From positions 107,153,769-107,217,768 of the forward strand of contig CATQJL010000001.1 in assembly GCA_958299035.1 (NCBI GenBank): 64,000 nucleotides of DNA, written 5' to 3'. This stretch comes from Cylicocyclus nassatus (lineage: Eukaryota; Nematoda; Chromadorea; Rhabditida; Strongylidae). Position 1 is the first letter of the stretch, and each line of letters begins with the position of its first letter. Both the position numbers and the translations under genes were made by a program. Of this stretch, positions 1 through 13,180 are shown in pieces. The notes beneath the pieces are model-generated. The model ran no database searches. It worked only from the letters and a program-made list of their open reading frames with translations, and was not told the DNA's origin.

Positions 1-220
1 TTTTGGAGCTAAGATTATGCTCTACATAATTGCTTGACTTGAAGTTGAAATCAGTCTAAGTGGCATTATTACAGTCCAAAGTCGCACACAACTTGCGGCA
101 CATCGTCGATGATACTGCTCGCTGTTATCACTCGTTTAAATGAATTGAAGGACCGTTCCTTGGACTTATCTTGATCTAATCTCAAAAGTCTCGCCCACAC
201 GTAAGAATCAAAAGCGTATA
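1..220. other. Unassigned flank left of FB1-a
   Basis: No reading frame or repeat end is recognisable in these bases. The stretch ends in a TA dinucleotide at 219-220, which is the likely target site of the adjacent foldback element. Confidence 0.5.
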
Positions 221-3200
221 AATTACTGCTCATGTAATGTGCAAAATTTTCGTGGATGTCGCGGAATTCTGCGGGAATTTCCCGGATTTCCGCGGCATTT
301 AGGGAATTTCGCGACATTCCCGGATTTCCGCGGCATTTCGGGAATTTCGCGGGATCAACGCGAATCACGCAAACGCAGCGCCATAACTTCCTTCGGAATC
401 AATATATTCTGAATCTGAAATCAACATTGCGTTCAGCTCGTCAAGACCAATTTTTCCATATACAGCATATCCTTGAAATTCCGATTTCAGTGTTCTGCAA
501 TCTTTCTGCGGACCTTTCTTCGCAAAAGTGTAAAGCAGCGCGTATTGCCTCTAGTAGATTCCAGCAAGAATTTTTCGATATTTCTTTTTCTGTAGATAAT
601 GGAGCGCTAACAGCTGCTGACCTTCCAAAAGGAAATAGAAGGGCTGGTGAATTCTGAAGAAATCATGTCGTTTCACGTCGTTAGAAATTTTACTCACCAT
701 AACCCTAAAATATGAAGCTCTCTTGCTGAGCAGATGTGATTTTTGTAATCAGGTCGGATAACCTCTATGAGCGAGTTTTCCGAGATGTTCGGGTTATTTC
801 GTTTTATCTCGTTTTACGCTCTGAAGCTCGCGATGGATGTTGGTCAAAATGTCGATGATCTTGGATTGTAAAAAAATTGCTTATAGAGGTTTTCGGACAC
901 GCTGTTTACGAATTTGTGATCTTTGAGGAATACAGAGCTTTTTGCAGAGATACGGTGAGGTCTGTAACTAAGTCACGAAAGTTGGTAAGTTCGTCTGCGC
1001 TTCTTGCGTATCTTTGGAAAACTTGCCTTCTTGCTTTTATACGTTGAAGTCATCGAAACCGTGCTAATGAATAGTGCTTGTCCCAGGCTCCACTCTATGA
1101 AAATCGCCGAGTTACGAGCCCACGAGAACACCTCCTTATGAATTTTGCCCAAAATGTAAAGATCGCATACTTCTCGAAAATCCACCATGTGATTCCACAA
1201 TTTTCATAAGTAGAGCTCAAATCTACCTAACTGTCAAATCCAACAAAGGAAGATCCATTAAGCGATGTGATCAGGTTTGATCAGCGTATTATACAATCAC
1301 ACAATTTCGACGAAGTATGCGACCATTACATTTTGGGCAAAGTGTTTTCGTAGGCTCGTAACTCGGCGATTGTCATAGACTGGAGCCTCAGACAAGCATC
1401 TTCAATAGCACGGTTTCTAATTTAACCTACAAAAGCAAGCAGGCAAGTCCTCTGAAAGATAGGGGAGAAGCGCAGGCGAACTTACGAACTTTCGTGACTC
1501 ATTTGCAGTTATCTTACCGTATCTCTGCAAAAAGCCCTGTCTTCCTCAAAGACCACGATTTTCGTAAACGGCATGTTCGCCTCTATAAGCGAAGTTTCTT
1601 TACAATCCAAGATCAGCGACATTTTGATCAAAATTCATCGGCGAGCTTCAGAGCGTAGAACGAGAAAAAATGGAATAACCCGAACATCTTGGAAAACTTT
1701 CTCATAGAGGTTATCCGACCTGCTGATTACGAAAATCACATTTGCTTAGCAAGAGAGCTTCATATTTTAGGGTTATGGTGTGAAAAATTTAGAACGACAT
1801 GATTTTTCCAAAAACCGCCCTTCTTTCCTTTGAAAAGAAGTGTGCGGCTAATTCTTGGCGCCCCATAATCTACAGAAGAGTGCTATCGAAATGTCCTTGC
1901 TGGAATCTACTAGAGCCAATCAGGGCCCGGCACGAGTCGGTTTCTAGAGTTTCTGAGAATGAAGTCTCCCCTGACTTTTGGAAATCTTACGAAGTCCCCT
2001 TTGACCTATCTGCTTAGGAGAAGAGAAAACAAGACAGATTTGCCTGAAAGAAAAGATGTAAGATAAGAGTGAAAATCCAAATTGGAGCTGAATACTGCGC
2101 ATGCACAAAACTTTGGCATTGGAGCGCGATATCTAACAAAGCGAGAAGAAATGAAGGCAAAAAACAAAGGAAAGGCAATGATATAAAAATGTCTTCATGC
2201 TCAGGGATAGATTTTTGATTGGGGAATCCATCCATGCTAAAAAGATCCGAAACTTATGATCTCAGATCGTCTGGTGGCCGTCTGGAGACGATCTAATTTT
2301 GGAAAAAGTATTACCTCACATAAGTTTTCAAATCTTTTTACATAATATTTTCGCAAATAATTTTCTATACATACAGTTCAATTTTGGTGTCATATGCTTC
2401 TGTGTGCGCTGTAAACAAGCAATTTGTTCATTTTAGCCTTGCTTTCAAATCGCGCGCACTTTTCGCTATGCACGATAGAGCATGTCAATTCGTGTGATAA
2501 CCTGTCCGAAAAGCTTGTGTTCGACTAGATGGCGCTTATTCTTGGTGCTGGGTTCCGACTCGTCAAAAACGATATCTCCTTTGCTGTTTGCTTCAAAAAC
2601 GAAGTCCAGCCTGCTCCCAGACGATTTGTGCCGGGCCCTGGAGGCAATACGCGCTGCTTTACATCTTCGCGAAGAGAGTTCCGCAGAAAGATTGCAGAAT
2701 ACTGAAATCGGCAAGGATATGCGGTACGTGGAAAGATTTGCCATGACGAGCTGAACGCAATACTGCTTCCTAGTTTAGAATACATTTATTCCTAAGGAAG
2801 CTGCGGCGGGTAGAAATTGGAAACGCGTGATTTTTCCAGAATTCACCAACGCTTTTATCTCTATTGGAAAAAACTCTGCGGCCAATTTCTCGCGTACTAT
2901 GATCTACAAAAACAGTACTATTGAGTAGTACTTACTGGAATCTTTTACGTTGAATAGGCGCTGCGTTACATCCTTGCGAAGCTGCCTCTGCAGGAGAATT
3001 TGAAAAAACTGGAAACCGAATATCGAGGATATGCTATACATGGAAAGATTCGTCTTGACGAGCTGAACACAATGCTGCTTCCGGATACAGAATATATTTA
3101 TTTAGAAGGAGGTTGTGGCGCTGCGTAGTTTGCGTATTCGCGTTGATTTCGCGAAATTCCCGAAATGCCGCGGAAATCCGGGAATGTTGCGAATTTACGC

Positions 3201-3255
3201 AGAATTCCGCTACATTCACAGGAATTCAATTTTGTACATTCTGTGAGCGGCATTG
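221..3255. mobile_element. FB1-a, TA-target foldback transposon carrying a nested hAT
   Basis: This is a long inverted repeat. The left arm (about 240-1215) is mirrored by 1255-1917 and 2649-3240 around a centre near 1230. The right end, CTGTGAGCGGCATTG, is followed by TA (3256-3257); the left end is a degraded version preceded by TA (219-220). The outer 120 bp of both arms are built from short repeats of the type TTCCGCGAAATTCCCGG. The same design recurs at 7372-9481. Removing the hAT at 1921-2640 and one copy of its duplicated site rejoins the right arm exactly. Short open frames in both strands (for example 256-657) are arm sequence and show no transposase similarity. A TA target suggests a Tc1/mariner-type mobiliser, but this is inferred from the target only. 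Confidence 0.72.
1921..2640. mobile_element. hAT-CAGGGCCCGG copy 1 (720 bp, non-autonomous)
   Basis: The element starts CAGGGCCCGGCAC and ends with the inverse GTGCCGGGCCCTG. It is flanked by an 8-bp duplication, gagccaat (1913-1920) and gaggcaat (2641-2648), with one mismatch. CAGGG-type ends and 8-bp target duplications are the standard hAT signature. A subterminal block near 1980-2010 (tacgaagtcccctttgacc) is shared with the copy at 37150. No transposase frame is visible, so it depends on another source of transposase. The copy is inserted in the right arm of FB1-a and is therefore younger than it. Confidence 0.85.
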
Positions 3256-3525
3256 TATCTTCATCTGTGAGGTGCTTTATAGGGCAAACTGAGGGACAGT
3301 GCTTTTTCCGCACCCTACAGTAAACCACCTCAATCCCCTCCTCCCCGCCCAATTACAGCCCTCCAAAAATTCTGAATCGGCGGCAGTCCTGCTCTAAGCC
3401 TGCGGTGAAGCGCACCGGAACAACATTACGCCTCGGAAATTACGAACATCATTAGTTTTTTATCGACTATTTGATGTGTTGATCGCTGGGTTGAGCAGTC
3501 TAATCTCTGTAAGGAACATAAATAC

Positions 3526-3791
3526 CAGTGGCGGAACGAGGCCGCTATTCCCCCCCCCCCCTCGGGATTGGGTCGCGAATTCTTTTTGTAAGTTACATGA
3601 GTTATAAATAAATGCAAGTGACTTGTTTATGCTTGTGACTAGTTAGAATAATTTGTGAACCTTTTCAAAAACTCGAACAGCCTTAAAAAATTTCTCAGGC
3701 GCTTGTAAAACTTTGGGAAATCTCAAGACATTTTCGGCCACTCTTCTCCCCCTTCCACCTCCCCTTGGACAGAAACATGCGACCGCCATTG
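3526..3791. mobile_element. hAT-type MITE, CAGTGGCGGA end (266 bp)
   Basis: The left end is CAGTGGCGGAACGAG, followed by a C tract. The right end is CGACCGCCATTG, an imperfect inverse. Flanking 8-mers are ataaatac (3518-3525) and atacatgc (3792-3799), which match at 6 of 8 positions. CAGTGGCG is a very common hAT terminus. A relative with shared internal text (gagttataa...gtgacttg) lies at 62960-63187. No coding capacity. Confidence 0.6.
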
Positions 3792-3799
3792 ATACATGC

Positions 3800-5644
3800 A
3801 TGCGGACTTAACATATGAACACACAGTTTTATATTCTAAGATTTTCTGCCATTTTTTCAGTTGAAAAACGTTGTTATAGGATCAGCGACACCTCGGTGTG
3901 CGATTTTCTTTTGTATATCCACTGATTGCTTATGGTCGTTGTCTCTGCTTTTCTGATCAAAGGCATCTCTTGTTATTCAAGCTACTTCTTTGACTTAGCA
4001 TATATCTGAGAAGCACGTTCATAGCAAGCTTGAAAGTAAAGTTTCCGCGAAGCGCTTTTTACGAAATGAGGGTTTAGCAGCGATAAATCTGCGGGCAAAG
4101 GCTGTAGTTGGGGTGCGAGTTGACGCTAATGTGCAGAGCTAGTCTAGCTGGCCACATTTTGGTTTTTCGCCTTCTCATCGCTTTTAGTGGCATACTAAGC
4201 TTCTATGTTTTTTTTAAATCATGGACTTCTCCATATGCATGTTGAAATTCACATTTGCAATTGATTTCTATGTGCTTAATTTGATGCGTCAAATCTTGGA
4301 GCTTGCACTTAGTTAAATGGCTTTTCAATCATAAAAATCTTCTTCTTCTGTTCAGACCTATACCTAAGGTAGCACCATTGTAGTTCATTTCTCGTGATAT
4401 CGCTTATTCATGCTGTCAAAGAGTAAGTTGATATTCGATTATGACGAACCAATCAAATTTATAGGGAAGTGATTTTTGGAAATAATCTCATAAAAAGAAG
4501 CCAAGTCTTTATACTTCAATATGTCGCTTATTTTCTGCAAAATTCTAGAAAAAACACATAGAGGTACTTTCTCTGTTGAAATAGAACAAAGCTTGCAACA
4601 AAAATCATGTTTCGCTTACCTACTGCCGCAGCTCCTAATTATTGAGTAAATTTGAATCTCATCGCTTTGTCTGTTTGTTAATCAGTGTGAAAACGTAATA
4701 AGTGAAATTGAACAAATTGAGGACACTTGATGTAATATAGTGGACTCGTAATTCGCTAATACCAATTAGCGCTTCGACTATAGAAGTAAGCGACAAAATA
4801 TGTAAATTCCAAGGTAGAAGCGTGGGCGATCCACCCTTTGAACTTAGTGTTCTTAGAGGTAATATGCCTAAAACTGGGCTTGTATCCAACATCGTCAAAA
4901 AACGCCCCATTATGATTAAATTTTTTTTTGGAAACATTAAAGCCCGATTCTGAAGTCCATTATCTTCAGTCTGGAGCGATCTTCTCACTCTTGACCTCAC
5001 TTTTGCGGCAAGACTTTAGCGATTTTGACTAGAGGCCCAGCTATTGTGGTATCGAAATTTCGCCGGTTTGGATGGACAAAACCTTTAACGCACTTTCCAA
5101 CCTGTTGTTCTTTTCGCGCTTAACGCAAAGCGGTATATACAATCAAGTAACACACTTTTGTTATATTATATAGTAGCTCTTCGGGATGCTGCATTATGTG
5201 GTTTATCACATCCTATCTCCTCGATGTGTACAGCAGATAGATATGCGTTCGTTTTTCTGCTTGCTTGACATATAACTACCTGTACAGGAATCTTTCGACT
5301 TACCGTGCACATCGCGAATAGTCGTCTTTGTTTTCTGCTTTCCTCGTCACTGTTCCCAAGAAGTCTAAATTTTCTTGTATCCTATCATTTTGTGCCATAC
5401 ATCATCCTGCCATTGGAACCTAAGCTTCCAGCAGTTAGCCGGGTCTGAGTAGTTCGTCGTATAGTTCATGTCGGCTGAGCCCAACGGCGACATAGCTGTG
5501 ACTTATATCGACAATTATTAAGCAATTGACTTCGCTGCAGATCGACTCTACGGCCCGTATACACGTACATTCGGGAAGGGGAGAGAATCCGGGAATGGAC
5601 GCGTTATAATTCCTTGCTCTAAGTGACTTTATTCTTCTATCACT
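3800..5644. other. Long stretch without recognisable genes
   Basis: The stretch is AT-rich with scattered short frames, the longest about 113 codons on the minus strand at 4659-5000. That frame has no motif I recognise and sits in low-complexity surroundings. I see no paired repeat ends. It could be old, unrecognisable repeat or intergenic DNA. Confidence 0.45.
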
Positions 5645-6115
5645 ATCTATCTTATGAAGGCTTCATACCCTGAAACTTGACCAAAAAAGATGCCGGGATA
5701 TTGTCATGTAAGATGAGGTTTTCAGTTTGATCCAAGAGATCCCCAGGAGAATACCTGTCATTTTCAAAGATATCTATCTTTCTACAAATTCGATGAAAGT
5801 GCCGTAAAATCGTACTGAAGTGTTACGGCAACGCTTGGCATGTTTATAGTAGAAATGAGTGTTCAGAATATCAAAATCTTGAACCACATTTCACGAGCTA
5901 TGGTTTATCGGAACATTTGCTAAAACATGCCTGGCAGTGCCATTGAGATCACCGCGTTTTGATCAAATTATGGGAAGATGACGACTTTAAAATCGAGGGC
6001 TGTTTTCCTTAGGGATCTAAAGGGATCACAAAGCAATGAGCTCAGCTTGTATGGCAATATCCTAACAACACTGTGCTCAAATATCAGAGTATGTGAGCCT
6101 TCATAAGATAGATAG
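5645..6115. mobile_element. FB7-a, short foldback element
   Basis: The outer ends are inverse: tctatcttatgaaggcttca at the left and gccttcataagatagata at the right. Internal text (ccgggatattg, catgtaagatgaggtttt, then a mirrored tatggcaatatcc) pairs imperfectly across the element. A related copy with the same order of blocks lies at about 45935-46420. Neither copy contains a coding frame of note. The superfamily cannot be told, because the target duplication is not clear. Confidence 0.5.
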
Positions 6116-6192
6116 AGAAAGAAGTACCCTATTTTCAGGTGCATAATCCGCGAGGTGGTCCTAGCTTACATCGACCAGCCCGAACACATTAA

Positions 6193-6513
6193 AGGCACCA
6201 TCCACCCAGATCTTTTTCCACGTTTTTGTCGTTTCAGGGCCTTCTCATGCTCCTGATTCCAAATATGAAGTCGAGAATGCTCAAAAACCCCGACAATCTC
6301 CGCTCCGGAACCCACAGGCCGGCTTCCTGGAATTGTGATTGAATGGGCGCGCACAAATGGGCGGGCATGGATGGGGGTCCTTGTGCATCTTCGCTATTTA
6401 GAAGCGGTTTTCTCGCTTCCCAAGCTGCGTTTTGCGTCGCGACTTGGGCAGTGGATTGATAGAGGGTCCTACTATTTATTATATGCTGCCAAAAGCTCAA
6501 TTCAGGGTGACCT
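6193..6513. mobile_element. FB5-a, TTAA-target MITE
   Basis: The element starts AGGCACCATCCACCC directly after TTAA (6189-6192) and ends directly before TTAA (6514-6517). TTAA target duplication is typical of piggyBac and Kolobok elements. Relatives with matching ends and internal text (ccttctcatg...ccgaaccccgac) are at 41472-41838 and 46575-46926, and a more distant one is at 14738-15274. The small frames in this stretch are repeats of the same family and are not genes. Confidence 0.68.
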
Positions 6514-7371
6514 TTAAAGGACCTCGCAACCAAAGGATCCTACACCGTGCTGCGTATTGCCTGAAAGAATCGTGCGGCATGAAGATCGCTTTTTAAAACA
6601 CAATGAAGCGACTGAGCAGCTCTTGGGAAAATTTGAAAAAAGTGCGGCATATACACCTGAAAATAGGATACAAAGTTATCTAGAGCAAGAAGGTACCACG
6701 TGTCCCCTTGACAAGTCCACACGCATCTCCAAAAACAAGTTTAATTTGGAAAGAAGAAAAATTTTGGGTTTCAAGCGAACCGATTATCATATTCGGAATC
6801 AGTGTGCTAGATTACCCCTAAATACAAGTACTTACCGTAATCGGAACGAATTTACTTCTGAACTTTGAATTCGAATTTCAAAGAAATTCCGGCTCCATAA
6901 GTTACTAGCTGGCTTGCTCGGCTCCGCTCGGCCCTGTCAAGACACTATGATAAGGCTTCAGTCCCTGTCCTTGTACGACTTTTCCCTGTGCCCACGTCTA
7001 CATCCAATTCACTATTCCCACTGTTTTAGTAATCAGCATGCTCGACTACCCTCCCCTCTATGCCAAGTTCCCGCCCCGTAGCTCAAACTTTGCAAAAAAT
7101 CGATAGAATCAATAATAGTAGTGGATAATTTTGAAAACTGATATTGTACTCATAATCAGCATGCTCGATTACCCCCCTGTGCCAAATACCAGCTCCGTAG
7201 GTGAACTCTGCAAAAAATCAATAAAAATCGATAAAATCGATATCGATCGATGACGAAAAGTAGCCTATGACAAACGCCTCGCCCCGAAGTGTATGTTTGC
7301 GAAGTTTGGTCCGGATCGGTTCAGAAATAAAAATTTCTATTTGGAACATACGTACATACATACAGACTATA

Positions 7372-9481
7372 CAATACCGCTCACAGAATGTGCAAAATTT
7401 CCGTGAATGTCGCAGAATTCCGGAAATTCCGCGAAGGTTCGCGAAATTCCGGGAATTCCGCGACATTCCCGGAATTTCGCGAAATTCATGTAAATCACGC
7501 AAATTACGCAGGGCCATAACTTTTTTCCGAATGAGTACATTCGAAATCCGCAAACATTTGTATTCAGCTCGTCAAGGCGAATCTTTTGCTGTACAGGGTG
7601 TCTCCAATATCCTGTTTTCAATAATTTTGAATTTGCATGCGGACGCCTCTTCGCATGGGCGTAACGCAAGGAGCGTCACATATAGGAGAATGCGGCGAGC
7701 ACCCTTCGATAGTACTCTTTCAGTAGATTATTCTGCGCTAAACAGCAGCCAAAAACTCTCTTTTAAAGTAGATAGAAGAGCTGATAAACTCTGGAAAAAT
7801 TAAGCTGTTCCAAGTTCTACCAGCCGTAACTTCCTTCAAAATGAACATTTTCGAAATCCGAAAGCAGCATTGTGTTCAGCTCGTCAAGGCGAATCTTTTT
7901 ATATACGGAATGTCCTTGAAATTCTGCTTCCAATTTTTTCAAAATTTTCTGCGCGCGTATATTCGCAAGGTCGCAACGCAGCGCACATCAAACATAAAAG
8001 ACTCCGATAAGCACTATTGGATTGTGCTGCTTCCGCAGATTACCGCGCGCTAAAAATGAACCGGGGAATCTTTTTCAGAAAAGATAGAAGAGCTGGTGAA
8101 TTTTGGAAAAATCGTGTTGTCTCAAATTTTGCCCACTGTAACCTTAAAATGGGAAGCTCTCCTGCTAGGCAAATGTGATTTTCGTAATCAGCAGGTCAGA
8201 TAACCTCTATGAGCAAGTTTTCAAAGGAATTCGGGTGATTTGATTTTTTCTCGTTTTACGCTCTGAAGCGCCGATATATTTTGATCAAAATGTCGACGAT
8301 CTTGGATTGTAAAGAAACTCCGCTCATACAGGTTTTCGAACACACTCTTTACGAAAATCACAACTGTGTTTTTGAGAATTAAAGGGTCTTTTTGGAGAGA
8401 TACGGTGAGGTGACTGTAACTGAATCACGAAAGTGCGTCTTTGCCCGCACTTCTCATGTATCAGTCATAAAACTTGCCTGCTTGCTTTTCTAAGTCAAAG
8501 TGAGTAGGGACTGTGCCATCGAATGGTGCATGCCTCAGACTCCACTCTACAGAAATCGCCCTGAAGGTCGCCGATGGGTTTTGGTCAAAATGCCGATGAT
8601 CTTGGATTATAAGGAAACTTCGCTCAAAGAGGTTATCTGATCTGCTGATTACGAAAATCACATCTGCTTAGCAGGAGAGCTTCCCATTTTAAGGCTACAG
8701 TGGGCAAAATTTGAGACAACACGATTTTTCCAGAATTCACCAGCTCTTCTATCTTTTCTGAAAGAGATTCCCCGGTTCATTTTTAGCGCGCGGTAATCTG
8801 CGGAAGCAGCACAATCCAATAGTGCTTATCGGAATTTTTTATGTTTGATGTGCGCTGCGTTGCGACCTTGCGAATATACGCGCGCAGAAGATTTTGAAAA
8901 AATTGGAAGCAGAATTTCAAGGACATTCTGTATATAAAAAGATTCGCCTTGACGAGCTGAACACAATGCTGCTTTCGGATTTCGAAAATGTTCATTGAAG
9001 GAAGTTACGGCTGGTAGAACTTGGAACAGCTTAATTTTTCCAGAGTTTATCAGCTCTTCTATCTACTTTAAAAGAGAGTTTTCGGCTGCTGTTTAGCGCA
9101 GAATAATCTACTGAAAGAGTACTATCGAAGGGTGCTCACCGCACTCTCCTATATGTGACGCTCCTTGCGTTACGCCCATGCGAAGGGGCGTCCGCATGCA
9201 AATTCAAAATTATTGAAAACAGGATATTGGAGACACCCTGTACAGCAAAAGATTCGCCTTGACGAGCTGAATACAAATGTTTGCGGATTTCGAATGTACT
9301 CATTCGGAAAGAAGTTATGGCCCTGCGTAATTTGCGTGATTCACATGAATTTCGCGAAATTTCCGGAATTTCGCGGAATTCCAGGAACTTCGCGAAATTC
9401 CCGGATTTTCGCGAACCTTCGCGGAATTCCTAAAATTCTGCGACATTCATGGAAATTTTGCACATTCTGTGAGCGGTATTG
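7372..9481. mobile_element. FB1-b, TA-target foldback transposon (2.1 kb)
   Basis: This is a near-symmetrical inverted repeat. The left end CAATACCGCTCACAG (7372) and the right end CTGTGAGCGGTATTG (9481) are perfect inverses, flanked by TA on both sides (7370-7371 and 9482-9483). Arms of about 1 kb pair almost throughout; for example the block around 7841-8050 recurs inverted at 8783-8995. The centre lies near 8430. The element sits in the TATA end of the ATTCG element. No transposase is encoded; the 178-codon and 70-codon frames here are arm repeats. A transcript would fold into a long hairpin. Confidence 0.8.
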
Positions 9482-9735
9482 TAGTTAGAACCGAATATTC
9501 GTGTTCGAATAATTTATTCGAACTATTCGACTATTCGAATATTCGAATAGTCGAATATTCAAAACAGTCCAATTATTCGATTATTCGAATAGTCGAATAA
9601 ATTTCGTTTTTTCGAGGAATTTCAAAAGACGGTTATTCGAATATTCGAATATTCGAGCCAACTTGAAGGACAGTCATTCGAATATTCGAATATTTAAGAG
9701 CATTCATTCGAACATCCGCTGTCGATGTCAAAGGA
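9482..9735. repeat. ATTCGAATATTCG-rich terminal array (left, copy A)
   Basis: The array holds dense, irregular repeats of the self-complementary words ATTCGAAT and GAATATTC, separated by short spacers. The same array in inverse orientation ends copy B (59815-60117). Because each word is its own reverse complement, the array can pair within itself at many registers. Confidence 0.75.
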
Positions 9736-10330
9736 AAACTTTAGCTGTTCTACAATGAGTAAAAGTATGTCCCCGATCGGTCAATCACACAAATGAATTA
9801 TCAAATGACAAAATGGCTAGCAAGCTTCCCTTTTGAATCATGAGTCGCGAGTTCATGCCAGAGCATAGTGATGACAAGCCCTTTACATAATTCATTTGAA
9901 GTGGTGAACTATCTTCTGGAAATCGCGTCTGAAAAGTTGGGACGTGTAATCACGCGCAAACACCTCCAAGCTCTAAATTGGGTGAAGGCAAAGCCATCAT
10001 TAGGAGCCCAACGCACCACTGGTCCTCAAACAGTTTGCATAAGCATGAAAGGACCAGCAGTCCTTTAAGGCCAGGTATAGGCAACATGCATTCCTTCATC
10101 TCGAGGTCTTCATTTGCCTTGCCAGCCTAATCACCGCTCGCGTGTCAAAATACCTTGAAGATACGTTACAACGCAAGGCCAGAGCAAGGCGGTCGTAAGG
10201 ACCTGAGCCGCTTGACTTGTGGCAGCAGCCTATATGTCAGTCATTATATTCAAATCAGCTGCCCTTATAGTCAGGAGGCGTAGAAAACTAATGTTAGAAT
10301 TACACGCCTACATAAAGTACGCGAGTAGGC

Positions 10331-10406
10331 ACCTACTCGAAGTATTATTCCTCTACGAACTTTGCATTATTGCAAAGTTCGTAGAGGAATAACACTCCGA
10401 GTAGGC
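10331..10406. repeat. Hairpin in ATTCG element A
   Basis: Two arms of about 36 bases pair around the loop near 10366-10370. The core is attcctctacgaactttgca against tgcaaagttcgtagaggaat, which is perfect. Copy B carries only one arm (near 59270-59290), so this palindrome is a local change in copy A. Confidence 0.75.
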
Positions 10407-11509
10407 GTGTAGGTTGAACAATAATTATTTTGAACCTGAGTAAAAGATATGGATGATCTCTTACAACAAAAGTACAAACCTCAAAAATACAACTAAAACA
10501 AATTTGTGAGAATTCAATCCTACAGCAGCAACTGTGAAACTCGGGGATTGATAATTCCTGACAAGTATTGGATTATCAGCTAATATACAGATATTTCCAC
10601 GAGTTTTCTTTTTCTGGATTTAGATGAGCACAGAAGTGTTAGATTATCCTGGAAGTTTTGTCCGTTTTTTTTCATCGCTCACTAGAACTCACAGAACACC
10701 GATCCATGATCAACTTAGGTACGATCTGATACAGATTTTTATCTTCTTTCTTATAGCTGTATTTGCTCTCTGATCTACTCTGTCTATCGCCACGGCTTCC
10801 TGAGCAGCTCAGAAGTAACGCCAAATCTTTACTGAGGTTTAAAAATTTTTATCCTGATGTTTTTAAAGAGCGCTGATGAACGTCATGAACGTCAGCAAGC
10901 CTTTAGCTACATTGTACCCATTTTAGATTACATGGGCCATGTTTAGCAAGCTCGTTATAATTATTTGCTTGATAAATTTACATTTACTACGTAAAAGTAC
11001 CGAAAATTCCAAAAAGCTACTTTTCAAAGCAAATCAAACTTGCTTAGTAGCGTAAATATAGTTTGATAAGAACCATATTCAATTCGCAAAAGTTTCAAAA
11101 GCTTTCGTGTATTTGTGCAGTTGCGTGTTTCATGACTTTGACAAAAATCGAGACTTCCGAAGATATAATGTTTTTTTAAGTTAAAAACAGCAAATTAAGA
11201 GAATCTAAAATATTACCCTGTATTCCAAGAATTGATCTGTTTGATCCATATTAGTCCTTTTCGAAACTTTAAAATGAAATTCAAAAAAGTAGCCTAACTT
11301 TGAGCAGATAAAACTGACGGATGGAGAATTTTGGCAATTATCAAAGAAGGCATACAAGATTGTAGTTCGAAAGTGTATTCTTAAAAAGAGAAGGAAAAGC
11401 TGCATCGAATGCCGAAACTCATTCAGGTCTTTATTGTGCGTGGTTTGATACTAAATTGAAAAAACGGACAAAACTTTTGGCACAACAGCAGAGGTTCATA
11501 TATTCTATT

Positions 11510-13180
11510 CAGAGGTGCGATAGGTGGAGCCGGGCCCCCCAAAAGTGAAGGTGGTAGTGCCGGACACTCACCTCTCAAAAACGTCGAGCGGGGGGGGGGG
11601 ACTCCGGATAATTGAAGAACTCTGATCCAACGGTCCCCTTGAGGGCCAACAAGTGTGCCCTAACGGCCCTCTTTAGGGCCACAAATACGATGAGTACAGC
11701 GGCATAAAAATTATAAAAAAAAGAAATAAACGTGTTATTCAAATGGTCTATTTGTAAGTAAAACCTAGTTAGACTTTACGTGTTTTACTAAGTAAATTTT
11801 GTTATAACGTACTGCGAATAAAGTAGGTCGATCCAGGCAATAACCACCGAGAACCAGAATTTCGAATGATAAAATAATGAAAAACGGTGAAAAATCATTC
11901 CACTGTTAAAATCTGCTGGCTGAAGAACTCCGCAGTGGCGACTCCATAGGTTTTAAAGGGCAAGTGTTGTTCTACCAGATAGCGAAGAAATTAGATCGAT
12001 TTGAGCAGTGGCCGCCGAGAACGAGAATTTTAAAAAATTAAGCGATTTTAGGTTACTTAGTGACAGCTGACGTTTAGACTCCTATAAATCTGAAGTTTGA
12101 AGGTGTGCAATGTTGAGAATTCATAGGTTTTGTGGAGTGAGAATTGCTCTATTGGACTTTGTCTTAGCCGTACCGATCCATCAAAACACGGCCGAGATTC
12201 AGTCTCTTAAAAAACTGGTAAAAAACCGCTTTTTGAAATTCAACAGCTCATAACTTCTTAAGAATTGCGTAAATCATGTTGCGACTTCATAGCTTGGATT
12301 CTCCTTTGCAAGAGCTTTCAGATGATATGTAACATGTGGGGGATTCAATGATTTTTGCGGCTCTAACCCAGGGTGGAGACTTCTTACCCCAAAGTCTCCA
12401 CCTCGCCCATGTTAATGTACTGGCCGGAGACCGCTAGTGGAGACTTCGGGGGTGAAAAGTCTCCACGGGCACATATGCTGTGAGGGACGCGAAACCTCCA
12501 CATGTTTTATATCAACTAAAAGCTCTTCAAGAGGAGAATCCAACCTATGAAGTCGCAACATGATTTACGCAATTTTTAAGAAGTTATGAGCTGCTGAATT
12601 TCACAAAGCGCTTTTTTATCTGCTTTTTAAAGAACCTGCATCTCGGCCCTATTTCAATGCATCGGTACGGCTAAGGCAAAGTCCAATAGAGCAATTCTTA
12701 CTCTACGAAACCTATAAAGTCGCAACATTGCACACCTTCGAACTTCAGATTTATAGGAGTCTAAACGTCAGCTGTCACTAAGTAACCTAAAATCGCTTAA
12801 TTTTTTGAAATTCTCGTTCTCGGCGGCCACTGCTCAGATCGACCTAATTTTTTCACTATCTGGTAGAACCACTTGCTGTTTAAAATCTATGAAGTCGCAA
12901 TGGCTGACATCTTCAACCACCAGATTTATAACAGTGGAAATTTCGCATGATTTTTTCGCTATTTTATCATTCGAAATTCTGGTTATCGGAGGTTACTGCC
13001 CAGATCGACTTACTACATAGATATATGCTCTCAATACTTTCTTTTGCGTTCCTTTTGCTTATTTTCCTTCTCTTAAGCTTCAGCAAAAAAAATTTTTAAA
13101 CTCAAAAGTGAAGGTGGTCACCTCGTACCAGCTCAAAAGTGAAGGTAGGCGGAGACTCGGCTCCGACTATCGCACCTCTG
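11510..13180. mobile_element. hAT-pal copy 1, giant palindromic hAT (1671 bp)
   Basis: The terminal inverted repeats are CAGAGGTGCGATAG and CTATCGCACCTCTG. The 8-bp duplication attctatt is perfect (11502-11509 and 13181-13188). Almost the whole interior is one inverted repeat: about 11823-12350 pairs with about 12485-13015. The loop itself contains ggagactt/aagtctcc stems. There is no transposase. A copy with about eight substitutions, one 1-base deletion and a longer G run lies at 43187-44859, so movement was recent. A G run of 11 follows the left end. Frames such as 12805-13020 are repeat sequence. Confidence 0.9.

Noticed and set aside
256..657. 133-codon plus-strand frame near the left edge
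   Set aside because: It lies in the FB1-a arm, and its inverse relatives in FB1-b are broken in different places. Its composition follows the TTCCGCGAAATTCC repeats, so it is not a gene.
7267..7803. 178-codon frame crossing the FB1-b left arm
   Set aside because: The frame crosses from Helitron into FB1-b across an insertion junction, so it cannot be an evolved protein.
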